Below, one piece after another: positions 1 to 5,130 of a stretch of DNA of 5,679 nt. The stretch's first letter is position 1; every line of letters starts with the position of its first letter. The DNA lies in NCBI GenBank assembly GCA_900551605.1, contig URWS01000115.1:1-5679 (forward strand), read 5' to 3'. A program made the translations under genes and the position numbers. A model generated the notes under the pieces. That model was not told the origin of the DNA. It saw only the letters and a list, made by a program, of their open reading frames with translations, and did no database searches. The stretch comes from an uncultured Collinsella sp. (GTDB lineage: Bacteria; Actinomycetota; Coriobacteriia; Coriobacteriales; Coriobacteriaceae).

Positions 1-524
1 GTGCCTACGGTGCCTGCATGGCCGATGTGCTGGAGTCCGTGCGCGTCTACAAACCCGCTCGCCAGCTCGACGACGGCACCCGCGGCAGCGGCAACATCAT
101 CGAGTTCGATGTCGACGAACTCAACCTGGGCTATCGCAAGAGCCGCATCGCCGACGACGGCTTTATCGTTCTTTCTGCCACCTTCAACCTCGCACCGGGC
201 AACGCCGCGATGATCAAGGCCGACATGGACGACTACCGCCAGCGCCGCGAGGACAAGCAGCCGATCGACATGCCGAGTGCCGGCTCCACCTTCAAGCGCC
301 CCGAGGGCTACTTTGCCGGCAAGCTCATCATGGATGCCGGCCTGCGAGGACACGCCGTTGGCGGCGCGCAGGTGAGCGAGAAGCACTGCGGCTTTATCGT
401 CAACGCCGACCACGCCACCGCCGCCGACGTCAACGAACTCATCCGCTACATCCAAACAACCGTCAAAGACCAATTCGGCGTAGACCTAGAACCCGAAGTC
501 CACCGAGTAGGCGAATTCCTTTAA
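1..524 (+). CDS. murB: UDP-N-acetylenolpyruvoylglucosamine reductase, C-terminal part (5' truncated)
   Basis: MurB is a cytoplasmic flavoprotein that uses NADPH to reduce the enolpyruvyl group of UDP-GlcNAc-enolpyruvate to UDP-N-acetylmuramate, the second step of peptidoglycan precursor synthesis. The reading frame is open from the first base (first whole codon at 3) and begins inside the FAD-domain motif GAYG, so the N-terminal FAD-binding half lies outside the window; the ATG at 18 is internal. Visible family motifs are LGYRKSR, then SAGSTFKRP with the conserved catalytic serine (codon 285-287) that donates the second proton, CGFIVNADHATAADV, and LEPEVHRVGE with the conserved acidic residue (Glu codon 495-497). 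The GS-x-F-K-R-P to AGKLI spacing and the overall length suggest a type II enzyme, as in Bacillus and Staphylococcus. The last 25 or so codons use many A-ending codons, unlike the GC-rich body of the gene. The frame is otherwise intact and ends in TAA. The family call is secure; the type II call is inference. Confidence 0.95.
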   Translation, partial: AYGACMADVLESVRVYKPARQLDDGTRGSGNIIEFDVDELNLGYRKSRIADDGFIVLSATFNLAPGNAAMIKADMDDYRQRREDKQPIDMPSAGSTFKRPEGYFAGKLIMDAGLRGHAVGGAQVSEKHCGFIVNADHATAADVNELIRYIQTTVKDQFGVDLEPEVHRVGEFL

Positions 525-528
525 CAAA

Positions 529-550
529 GAAGGCCCCGAAAGGGGCCTTC
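529..550 (+). terminator. Stem-loop terminator after murB, possibly bidirectional
   Basis: A perfect 9-bp stem (529-537 with 542-550) is closed by a GAAA tetraloop of the GNRA type, 4 nt after the murB stop. The plus-strand tail (ACCATATTTATT) is A/T-rich but not a clean T run. Read from the minus strand the tail is CTTTGTT, so the hairpin could also stop transcripts of the convergent gene ending at 743, although that is about 190 nt away. The stem is seen directly; termination in either direction is inferred. Confidence 0.7.
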
Positions 551-602
551 ACCATATTTATTCAGATAACCCAGTCCGGTGTGTCGCGCTCAGGACCCGA
601 GA

Positions 603-733
603 GGGCCGGGACAGTCCGAGAGGCATAAGGTTGATCGCGAGTTCCGCACGAGCCGGAGAGCACTTAATGTGCTCTCCGTGCGAGCAGGACTGCCCGAGCA
701 GGCAACCTTATGCCTCTCGGGCTGTCCCGGACC
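603..733. repeat. Long imperfect palindrome (131 bp) between convergent genes
   Basis: The outer arms are 606-633 and 703-730: 28 positions complementary except T615 opposite G721. Two further G-C pairs lie outside (603-604 with 732-733) after one mismatch. The core is a perfect 10-bp stem, 654-663 with 669-678, around a TTAAT loop. The intervening segments (634-653 and 679-702) are also partly complementary, with bulges, so the whole block can form one long cruciform or RNA hairpin. No convincing target-site duplication flanks it, no ORF or transposase is inside, and no T tract follows it on either strand. T·G oppositions at 615/721 and 643/688 would be wobble pairs in plus-strand RNA, but C645 opposite A686 would favour minus-strand RNA, so the direction is undecided. 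It begins 10 nt past the stop of the minus-strand hydrolase gene. It could be a REP/BIME-like repeat, a MITE-like relic, a transcript-end structure or a small RNA. Confidence 0.8.
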
Positions 734-742
734 AAGCCGCAG

Positions 743-1948
743 CTACGACAGCGCAATACCGCCAAGCCAGCCCCAACGCACGCCAGAGCCAGTGCCATAG
801 AAGCTAATAAACGAATCGAGCGACTTAGACGTAATGGCACCCTCGTTGCTCATAACGATGCCGCCGCCAACGTAGATACCCACATGACCGTAGATGAGGC
901 CCGGAGCACCCGTGCCGCTGTGCGAGGAATCGGCCACGATCATGCCCACCTGCAGCGCCGAGCGGTCGGAGCTATAGCACCATGCGTTAAACATATCGCA
1001 TGCGTTACCGCCAAAGTAGCCAACGCCGGCGTTACGGAAGACATTGGTAACCCACGCCGCGCACCAGTTCTGACCCGGCGAAGGCGTGGAGTAGCACGCG
1101 TTGACGACGGCCTGCTGTTTGCCCGAGCCGGCATTCTGTTGCGGGGTTCCGGGCGCATACGATCCGCCACCCGAGCTTGAACCACCCGAGTAGGAATTGT
1201 TCTTGTTCGCGGCAGCCGCGGCAGCGGCAGCCTTCCTAGCGGCCTCCTCAGCCTGGGCGGCAGCGAGGATCTCGGAATCGCGCTGAGCCATGAGCTCCTT
1301 GACGTCGTCGGAAAGACCGTTCAGCACGGTCTGGACTTCTTGCTGCTTGGCCTGCATATCCTGCATCTGAGCCGTCTGCTGGTCCTTGAGTTTTTCCAGG
1401 TCGGCCTTTTGTGCTTCGAGCTCGGTCTTCTGTGCGTCGAGCTCAGCCTGAATCGTCTGGATATCCTCGATGGCATCGCGGTCGCTCTTGTTGATCTTCT
1501 CAACGTAATGCGCGTTGGCGACGAGTTCCTCAAACGAGCCAGAGGCCAGCAGCAGCGACAGGATGTTCGTGCCGCCGGACTTGTAGCTGGCGGCCACGCG
1601 ATCGGAAAGGTCGTTGCGCTTCTTCTTGAGCTCGGCCTTCTTTTCATCGATCTGGGCCTGCGTGCCGTCAATCTTGCCCTGGACATTCTCGATGTCGTTG
1701 AGGGTCTGGGCATTCTTGTTGGCCAGCGCCGCATACTCATTTGCGATGCTGTCGAGCTGGGCCTGAACCTCGTCGAGCTGGGCCTGGGCGGCATTCAGTT
1801 TATCGGTGGTTTCTTTGGAAGCCTCCGCCGCATGGGCGCGAGCGGGCAGGCCAAAAAGAACTGCCGCAGAAGCGGCGCCGAACAGGGCCTTGAGGGCAGT
1901 GCGACGCGAGAGCTCCTGGGAAAGGATGGAATCGCTGTTTGGTGACAT
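743..1948 (-). CDS. Secreted coiled-coil cell-wall hydrolase, NlpC/P60-CHAP type, Tat-like signal
   Basis: This 401-aa protein is predicted to cut peptidoglycan outside the cell, probably at septation or during wall remodelling. Residues 1-40 form a signal peptide: SRRTALK at 14-20 fits the twin-arginine consensus S-R-R-x-F-L-K except for Ala in place of Phe. A short hydrophobic stretch follows, ending in AHA before AE (cleavage after about residue 40). Residues 44-230 are heptad-like, rich in Gln, Glu, Lys and Ala. SYKSGG...ILSLLLASGSFEELV at 121-143 resembles the hallmark segment of PcsB/CwlO coiled-coil domains, which in other bacteria are controlled by FtsEX. An Ala-rich tract (about 226-247) and a Gly/Ser linker (252-275) lead to the catalytic domain. 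There WCAAWVTNVF supplies the likely nucleophile Cys296, GHVGIYVGGG supplies His355, and SNEG (Asn368/Glu369) may supply the third polar residue. Extra cysteines at 285, 317 and 324 could form a disulfide. NlpC/P60 and CHAP cannot be told apart by eye. Start ATG at 1948, with GGAG 5 nt upstream. Confidence 0.85.
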   Translation of the reverse strand: MSPNSDSILSQELSRRTALKALFGAASAAVLFGLPARAHAAEASKETTDKLNAAQAQLDEVQAQLDSIANEYAALANKNAQTLNDIENVQGKIDGTQAQIDEKKAELKKKRNDLSDRVAASYKSGGTNILSLLLASGSFEELVANAHYVEKINKSDRDAIEDIQTIQAELDAQKTELEAQKADLEKLKDQQTAQMQDMQAKQQEVQTVLNGLSDDVKELMAQRDSEILAAAQAEEAARKAAAAAAAANKNNSYSGGSSSGGGSYAPGTPQQNAGSGKQQAVVNACYSTPSPGQNWCAAWVTNVFRNAGVGYFGGNACDMFNAWCYSSDRSALQVGMIVADSSHSGTGAPGLIYGHVGIYVGGGIVMSNEGAITSKSLDSFISFYGTGSGVRWGWLGGIALS

Positions 1949-2009
1949 ATGTACTCCGTTACATGCTTATTTATATGTCGCTCAACTCATACATATTAGC
2001 GTACATATG
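1945..2009. promoter_or_regulatory. Cluster of ACATAT/ATATGT motifs and 9-nt inverted repeat upstream of the hydrolase
   Basis: Four copies of ACATAT or its complement occur at 1945-1950, 1973-1978, 1991-1996 and 2003-2008. The outermost copies form a perfect 9-nt inverted repeat: ATATGTAC-type at 1946-1954 and GTACATATG at 2001-2009. The first arm spans the start codon of the hydrolase gene and touches its ribosome binding site. The cluster overlaps the proposed -10 element. It could be a regulator-binding region, or an RNA stem if transcription starts upstream of 2009. Both functions are inference; A/T-rich DNA gives short repeats by chance. Confidence 0.25.
1954..1957 (-). promoter_or_regulatory. 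Ribosome binding site of the hydrolase gene
   Basis: GGAG on the minus strand lies 5 nt before the ATG at 1948 and fixes that start. No competing in-frame start with a better site is visible. The site abuts the palindrome ACATATGTAC (1945-1954) that contains the start codon. Confidence 0.75.
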
Positions 2010-2020
2010 GCGCGTCCCAA
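1993..2020 (-). promoter_or_regulatory. Possible sigma70-type promoter of the hydrolase gene
   Basis: On the minus strand TTGGGA (2020-2015) and TAATAT (1998-1993) are separated by 16 nt. Each matches 4 of 6 consensus bases. This would place the transcript start near 1986, giving a leader of about 38 nt. A second -10-like hexamer, TATAAA (1975-1970), has no -35 partner at the right distance. The region is clearly A/T-rich compared with the genes, but the exact promoter is a weak guess. Confidence 0.3.
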
Positions 2021-2087
2021 CGATTTCCACGAACGGCAGGAAACTGCAAGGTCGGCGGCTCGTAAGCAAGTGCCAAAGATCAGGTTA

Positions 2088-2097
2088 TGCGTACGCA
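2088..2097. promoter_or_regulatory. Perfect 10-bp palindrome upstream of galE
   Basis: TGCGTACGCA is a perfect palindrome about 75 bp upstream of the proposed galE -10 element, in the otherwise featureless middle of the divergent intergenic region (about 2021-2148). It may be a regulator-binding site, but a 10-bp palindrome can arise by chance and no second copy is seen in the window. Nothing else recognisable was found in this stretch. Confidence 0.15.
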
Positions 2098-2148
2098 AGC
2101 TCTTCTATGAGCACGTTAACATAGTCCTCTGCTTTTCCTACAGCGCAC

Positions 2149-2177
2149 GATTTGGGCGTCCCTGCCTGCGCTATACT
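2149..2177 (+). promoter_or_regulatory. Likely galE promoter
   Basis: TATACT at 2172-2177 is a good -10 hexamer (5 of 6). The -35 region at the standard 17-nt distance is GATTTG (2149-2154), a poor match, so activation by a regulator or a relaxed -35 is possible. The predicted start near 2184 leaves a leader of about 30 nt before the galE ATG, too short for a riboswitch. Confidence 0.45.
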
Positions 2178-2204
2178 CCCCTGAAGAAGTGTTCCTGATT
2201 CGAT

Positions 2205-2209
2205 AGGAG
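2205..2209 (+). promoter_or_regulatory. galE ribosome binding site
   Basis: AGGAG lies 5 nt before the ATG at 2215. It supports this start, which also gives the expected short lead into the Rossmann glycine motif. Confidence 0.85.
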
Positions 2210-2214
2210 ACTAC

Positions 2215-3276
2215 ATGTCCCAAGCACTCGACCCCAAAGACACCTGCGTCCTCGTTACCGGCGGCGCCGGCTTTATCGGCTCGCACACCGTCGTTCAGCT
2301 GCTCGAGGGTGGCTACCAGGTCGTCATCGTCGATGATCTCTCCAACTCCAGCGCCGTCGCCGTCGACCGCGTCAAGACCATCGTGGGCGACGAGGCCGCC
2401 AAGAACCTCACCTTCTACGAGGCCAACGTGCTCGACCGCGATGCGATGAACAAGATCTTCGATACCCATCAGATCGACCGCGTCATCCACTTTGCCGGCT
2501 TTAAGGCCGTCGGCGAGTCGGTGAGCAAGCCCGTCGAGTACTACCACAACAACATCGAGAACACCCTGGTGCTCATCGACGTCATGCACAACCATGGCTG
2601 CAAGTCCATCATCTTCTCGAGCTCCTCGACCGTCTACGGCGACCCGGACAACCCGCCCGTCACCGAGGAGGATCCTAAGAAGCCCGCGACCAACCCCTAT
2701 GGTTGGACCAAGTGGATGATCGAGCAGATCCTTATGGACGTCCACACCGCCGACCCCGAGTGGGACGTCGTGCTGCTCCGTTACTTCAACCCCATCGGCG
2801 CCCATCCGTCGGGCCTGATCGGCGAGGACCCCAAGGGCATCCCCAACAACCTGGTGCCCTATGTCGCCCAGGTCGCCGTGGGCAAGCTCGAGGCCGTTCA
2901 GGTCTTTGGCAACGACTACCCCACCCCCGACGGCACCGGCGTGCGCGACTACATCCACGTGTGCGATCTGGCCTCTGGTCACGTTGCCGCCCTTAACTGG
3001 ATGAACGGCAAGACCGGCGTCGAGATCTTTAACTTGGGCACCGGCACCGGCACCTCGGTACTCGAGGTCGTCGCTGCCTTCTCCAAGGCTTGTGGCAAGG
3101 AGCTGCCCTACGTGATCCGCGAGCGCCGCGCCGGCGACATCGCTGCCAACTGGTGCGATGCCTCCAAGGCCGAGCGCATGATGGGCTGGAAGGCCCAATA
3201 CGACATCGCGGACATGTGCCGCGATAGCTGGAACTGGCAGAGCCACAACCCCAACGGCTTCGCCGACGCCGAGTAG
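2215..3276 (+). CDS. galE: UDP-glucose 4-epimerase
   Basis: GalE interconverts UDP-galactose and UDP-glucose in the cytoplasm. It is the NAD-dependent step of the Leloir pathway and a source of UDP-galactose for surface glycans. The 353-aa protein is a full-length extended SDR (E. coli enzyme 338 aa). GGAGFIGS at 16-23 binds NAD, and VDDLSN at 39-44 follows the second strand. SSSSTVYG at 135-142 holds the catalytic Ser137, and PYGWTK at 161-166 holds Tyr162 and Lys166 of the Y-x3-K pair. NPIGAHPSGLIGEDP (192-206), RDYIHVCDLA (244-253) and RRAGDIAANWCDASKA (304-319) form the sugar-nucleotide half. By alignment from memory, Asn312 sits where E. coli has Tyr299, the residue limiting access of N-acetylated sugars, so UDP-GalNAc/UDP-GlcNAc activity is possible. 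The gene has its own promoter candidate and terminator, so it is probably transcribed alone. No galK or galT is visible. Confidence 0.96.
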   Translation: MSQALDPKDTCVLVTGGAGFIGSHTVVQLLEGGYQVVIVDDLSNSSAVAVDRVKTIVGDEAAKNLTFYEANVLDRDAMNKIFDTHQIDRVIHFAGFKAVGESVSKPVEYYHNNIENTLVLIDVMHNHGCKSIIFSSSSTVYGDPDNPPVTEEDPKKPATNPYGWTKWMIEQILMDVHTADPEWDVVLLRYFNPIGAHPSGLIGEDPKGIPNNLVPYVAQVAVGKLEAVQVFGNDYPTPDGTGVRDYIHVCDLASGHVAALNWMNGKTGVEIFNLGTGTGTSVLEVVAAFSKACGKELPYVIRERRAGDIAANWCDASKAERMMGWKAQYDIADMCRDSWNWQSHNPNGFADAE

Positions 3277-3298
3277 CAAAAACCTACATACCGCTCTT

Positions 3299-3332
3299 GC
3301 CCCGATCTCACGTTGTGAGGTCGGGGCTTTTT
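3299..3332 (+). terminator. Intrinsic terminator of galE
   Basis: A 13-bp stem (3299-3311 with 3315-3327) has one T·G wobble (3306/3320) and a 3-nt loop. It is G/C-rich at its base and is followed directly by five T residues (3328-3332). It lies 22 nt past the galE stop. The wobble and the T run both fit plus-strand termination. This is the clearest terminator in the window and separates galE from malQ. Confidence 0.93.
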
Positions 3333-3381
3333 CATGGCATGTAACCATTCGCCGAAAATCGACCAACTTTTTTATCTTGCC

Positions 3382-3411
3382 TGTACATGTTTAAACAACA
3401 TGTTTTACAAT
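3382..3411 (+). promoter_or_regulatory. malQ: Likely malQ promoter
   Basis: TACAAT at 3406-3411 matches the -10 consensus at 5 of 6 positions. TGTACA at 3382-3387 matches the -35 at 4 of 6, with an 18-nt spacer. The surrounding 3366-3415 is strikingly A/T-rich against the GC-rich genes. A start near 3418 would leave a leader of about 80 nt before the chosen malQ ATG; no known riboswitch fold was recognised in it. Confidence 0.5.
3388..3404. promoter_or_regulatory. Overlapping palindromes in the malQ promoter spacer (candidate operator)
   Basis: TGTTTAAACA (3388-3397, perfect 10-bp palindrome) overlaps AACATGTT (3397-3404, perfect 8-bp palindrome). ACATGT occurs twice, 13 bp apart (3385-3390 and 3398-3403). 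The block fills the space between the proposed -35 and -10 hexamers, where a bound repressor would block RNA polymerase. There is no central CG as in typical LacI/GalR (MalR-like) operators, so the regulator family is not assigned. Confidence 0.35.
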
Positions 3412-3483
3412 AGGCGTATCGAATCAGAACATCGGAGGCGGACTGCACACCCATCGGCAGGCCGACCCCACAACAAGAAGGTT

Positions 3484-3489
3484 GGTGAG
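3484..3489 (+). promoter_or_regulatory. malQ: malQ ribosome binding site that decides the start
   Basis: GGTGAG, complementary to the GGUGA part of the anti-Shine-Dalgarno partner sequence, lies 7 nt before the ATG at 3497, and AGAAGG (3476-3481) lies just upstream. The in-frame TTG at 3482 and GTG at 3485 are 0 and 3 nt from AGAAGG, too close for efficient initiation, so ATG 3497 is preferred. Confidence 0.55.
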
Positions 3490-3496
3490 CGCATTC

Positions 3497-5002
3497 ATGG
3501 AGCGTGCAAGCGGCGTCCTCATGCCCGTCTCATCTCTGCCCGGACCATACGGAATCGGCGGCTTTGGTTGGAATGCCTACGACTTCGTCGATTTTCTCGC
3601 CTCGTGCAAACAACATTACTGGCAGATTCTGCCCCTTACGACGACCAGCTATGGCGATTCGCCCTATCAGTCGTTCTCGGCCCGCGCAGGCAACCCCAAC
3701 TTTATCGACTTTGCCGAGCTTATCGAGGCAGGGTATCTGGAGCAGCGCGATATCGATGGCGTGTATCTGGGATCCGACCCCAGCAATGTCGACTACGGTG
3801 CTATCTTTGGCGGCCGCCGTCAGATTCTCGACCGCGCCGCCGAGCGCTTTGCTGCCGACAAGCCGGCCGATTTCGATGACTTTATCCAGGCCAACGAGGA
3901 CTGGCTCATCCCCTACTGTGAGTTCATGACCGTCAAAGAGGAGTGCGGTCTCAAGGCGTTCTGGGAGTGGCCCGCGGAGCTCCACACCCGCGGCGAGGCT
4001 TCCGCCAAGGTCTGCGCCGACCATCCGGCGCGTATGCTCTACCACCAGATGACGCAGTACTTCTTCGATCGCCAGTGGAGCCGCCTCAAGGCCTATGCCA
4101 ACGAGCGCGACATTCTCATCATCGGCGACCTGCCCATCTATGTCTCGCGTGACTCCGTCGAGATGTGGGCGACGCCTGAGCTCTTTAAGATCGATGCCGC
4201 CGGCAATCCCGTGAGCGTCGCCGGCACGCCGCCCGACCAGTTCTCGGCCACCGGCCAGTACTGGGGCAACCCCATCTACGACTGGGACGCCATGGAGTCC
4301 GACGGCTTCTCCTGGTGGGAAAGCCGCATTCGCGCCGCCCTCGACATGTACGACGTCATCCGCCTGGATCACTTCCGCGGCTTCGAGGCCTATTGGGAGG
4401 TGCCGTTCTCCTCGCCCGATTCGTCCTACGGTTCGTGGACGCAGGGTCCCGGCCTCAAGTTCTTCAAGACGCTCAAGGAAAAGCTCGGCACGCTGCCCAT
4501 CATCGCCGAGGACCTGGGCTTCCTCACCCCCGGCGTCATCGACATGCGCGACAACTCGGGTTTCCCCGGCATGAAGATCCTGCAGTTTGCCTTTGAGGGC
4601 ACCAACTCGTACTACCTGCCGCATAACTACATCGCCAACACCGTCGCCTATGTGGGCACCCACGATAACGAGACGGCGCGCGGTTGGTTTGAGGGAACGG
4701 CCACCCCGCGTCAGCGCGAGCAGACAGCCCTGTACACCCATCAGCAGGCCGGCGAGCCCATCACCGACGCGCTCAACCGAACCATCGCAGCCAGCGTGAG
4801 CGACACGTGCATCTACACCATGCAGGACCTGCTCAACTTGGGCAACGAGGCGCGCATCAACACCCCCGCCACACTGGGCGGCAACTGGACCTGGCGCATG
4901 CTCGACGGCGCCATCACCCGCGAGCTCGAGCACAAACTCACCGACTGGACCGAGACCTACTTCCGCATCCCATCGGAAGCCGAAATCGAGCTTCCTCAAT
5001 AG
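3497..5002 (+). CDS. malQ: 4-alpha-glucanotransferase (amylomaltase, GH77)
   Basis: MalQ transfers alpha-1,4-glucan segments between maltodextrins in the cytoplasm, releasing glucose and making chains long enough for phosphorylase. From ATG 3497 it is 501 aa, close to the 500 aa of Thermus amylomaltase. The N-terminus ERASGVLMPVSSLPGPYGIGGFG is the standard GH77 opening. Later motifs are QILPLTTTSYGDSPYQSFSA-like substrate-site residues, GDLPIYVSRDSVEMWA (210-225), PPDQFSATGQYWGNPIYDW (about 245-263), RLDHFRG with nucleophile Asp291, IIAEDLG with acid/base Glu338, and GTHDNET with Asp390. All three catalytic acids are present. In-frame TTG 3482 and GTG 3485 would add only 5 or 4 residues (VSAF type) and are poorly placed relative to the ribosome binding site. 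The glycogen phosphorylase gene 128 nt downstream on the same strand fits joint glycogen/maltodextrin use, although a stem-loop lies between them. No frameshift or missing segment is seen. Confidence 0.95.
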   Translation: MERASGVLMPVSSLPGPYGIGGFGWNAYDFVDFLASCKQHYWQILPLTTTSYGDSPYQSFSARAGNPNFIDFAELIEAGYLEQRDIDGVYLGSDPSNVDYGAIFGGRRQILDRAAERFAADKPADFDDFIQANEDWLIPYCEFMTVKEECGLKAFWEWPAELHTRGEASAKVCADHPARMLYHQMTQYFFDRQWSRLKAYANERDILIIGDLPIYVSRDSVEMWATPELFKIDAAGNPVSVAGTPPDQFSATGQYWGNPIYDWDAMESDGFSWWESRIRAALDMYDVIRLDHFRGFEAYWEVPFSSPDSSYGSWTQGPGLKFFKTLKEKLGTLPIIAEDLGFLTPGVIDMRDNSGFPGMKILQFAFEGTNSYYLPHNYIANTVAYVGTHDNETARGWFEGTATPRQREQTALYTHQQAGEPITDALNRTIAASVSDTCIYTMQDLLNLGNEARINTPATLGGNWTWRMLDGAITRELEHKLTDWTETYFRIPSEAEIELPQ

Positions 5003-5050
5003 GAGCTACCGCGCCCGACCCCTCCCCACCGTGCGGACGCGCTTGCTTTT

Positions 5051-5084
5051 CCCGCGCGAGGCCACCCCAATCCCCTCGCGCGGG
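5051..5084 (+). terminator. Perfect 11-bp stem-loop between malQ and glgP
   Basis: CCCGCGCGAGG (5051-5061) and its exact complement (5074-5084) flank a 12-nt loop. The tail CTTCTC is pyrimidine-rich but lacks a T run. It may be a weak terminator that lowers glgP expression relative to malQ, a processing or mRNA-stability element, or a true terminator with glgP driven by its own promoter. No good promoter was found in 5085-5120. Confidence 0.5.
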
Positions 5085-5120
5085 CTTCTCATGAATTGCA
5101 GACATGAAACAACCCATCAC

Positions 5121-5125
5121 AGGAG
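5121..5125 (+). promoter_or_regulatory. glgP: glgP ribosome binding site
   Basis: AGGAG lies 5 nt before ATG 5131. An in-frame ATG at 5104 would add nine residues but has no ribosome binding site, and the frame is closed by TGA at 5092-5094, so 5131 is the start. Confidence 0.85.
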
Positions 5126-5130
5126 AAAAC

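Noticed and set aside
603..733. CRISPR repeat, tRNA or rho-independent terminator as explanation for the palindrome
   Set aside because: There is only one unit with no spacers, no cloverleaf or CCA-type acceptor, and no T tract on either side.
579..800. Small open frame running through the long palindrome
   Set aside because: Its two halves are complementary DNA, so the translation is a by-product of the palindrome; no ribosome binding site or family was seen.
1340..1945. Open frame of about 201 codons antisense to the hydrolase coiled coil, with a Leu-rich translation resembling membrane segments
   Set aside because: The Leu/Val richness is the mirror of Gln/Glu/Lys/Asp codons in the coiled coil. 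No start signal or family motif was seen.
1806..2198. Possible small gene in the divergent intergenic region
   Set aside because: It begins inside the hydrolase signal-peptide region on the other strand, has no plausible ribosome binding site, and its composition is not protein-like.
2116..3366. Open frame of about 416 codons antisense to galE
   Set aside because: It mirrors galE codon structure (Val/Asp/Gly/Ala-rich translation), shows no recognisable domain and has no ribosome binding site. It is a shadow frame typical of GC-rich genes.
3412..3496. Riboswitch or leader peptide in the malQ leader
   Set aside because: Only a short 4-bp hairpin-like TCGG/CCGA is visible, GGAGG near 3434 is not followed by a start codon at a usable distance, and no known aptamer pattern was recognised.
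3530..4999. Open frame of about 489 codons antisense to malQ
   Set aside because: The composition is that of a reverse-complement GC-rich gene, it shows no motifs, and the sense strand encodes an intact GH77 enzyme with all catalytic residues.
5104..5130. Alternative upstream ATG for glgP
   Set aside because: It is in frame but has no Shine-Dalgarno sequence, while ATG 5131 has AGGAG at 5-nt spacing.
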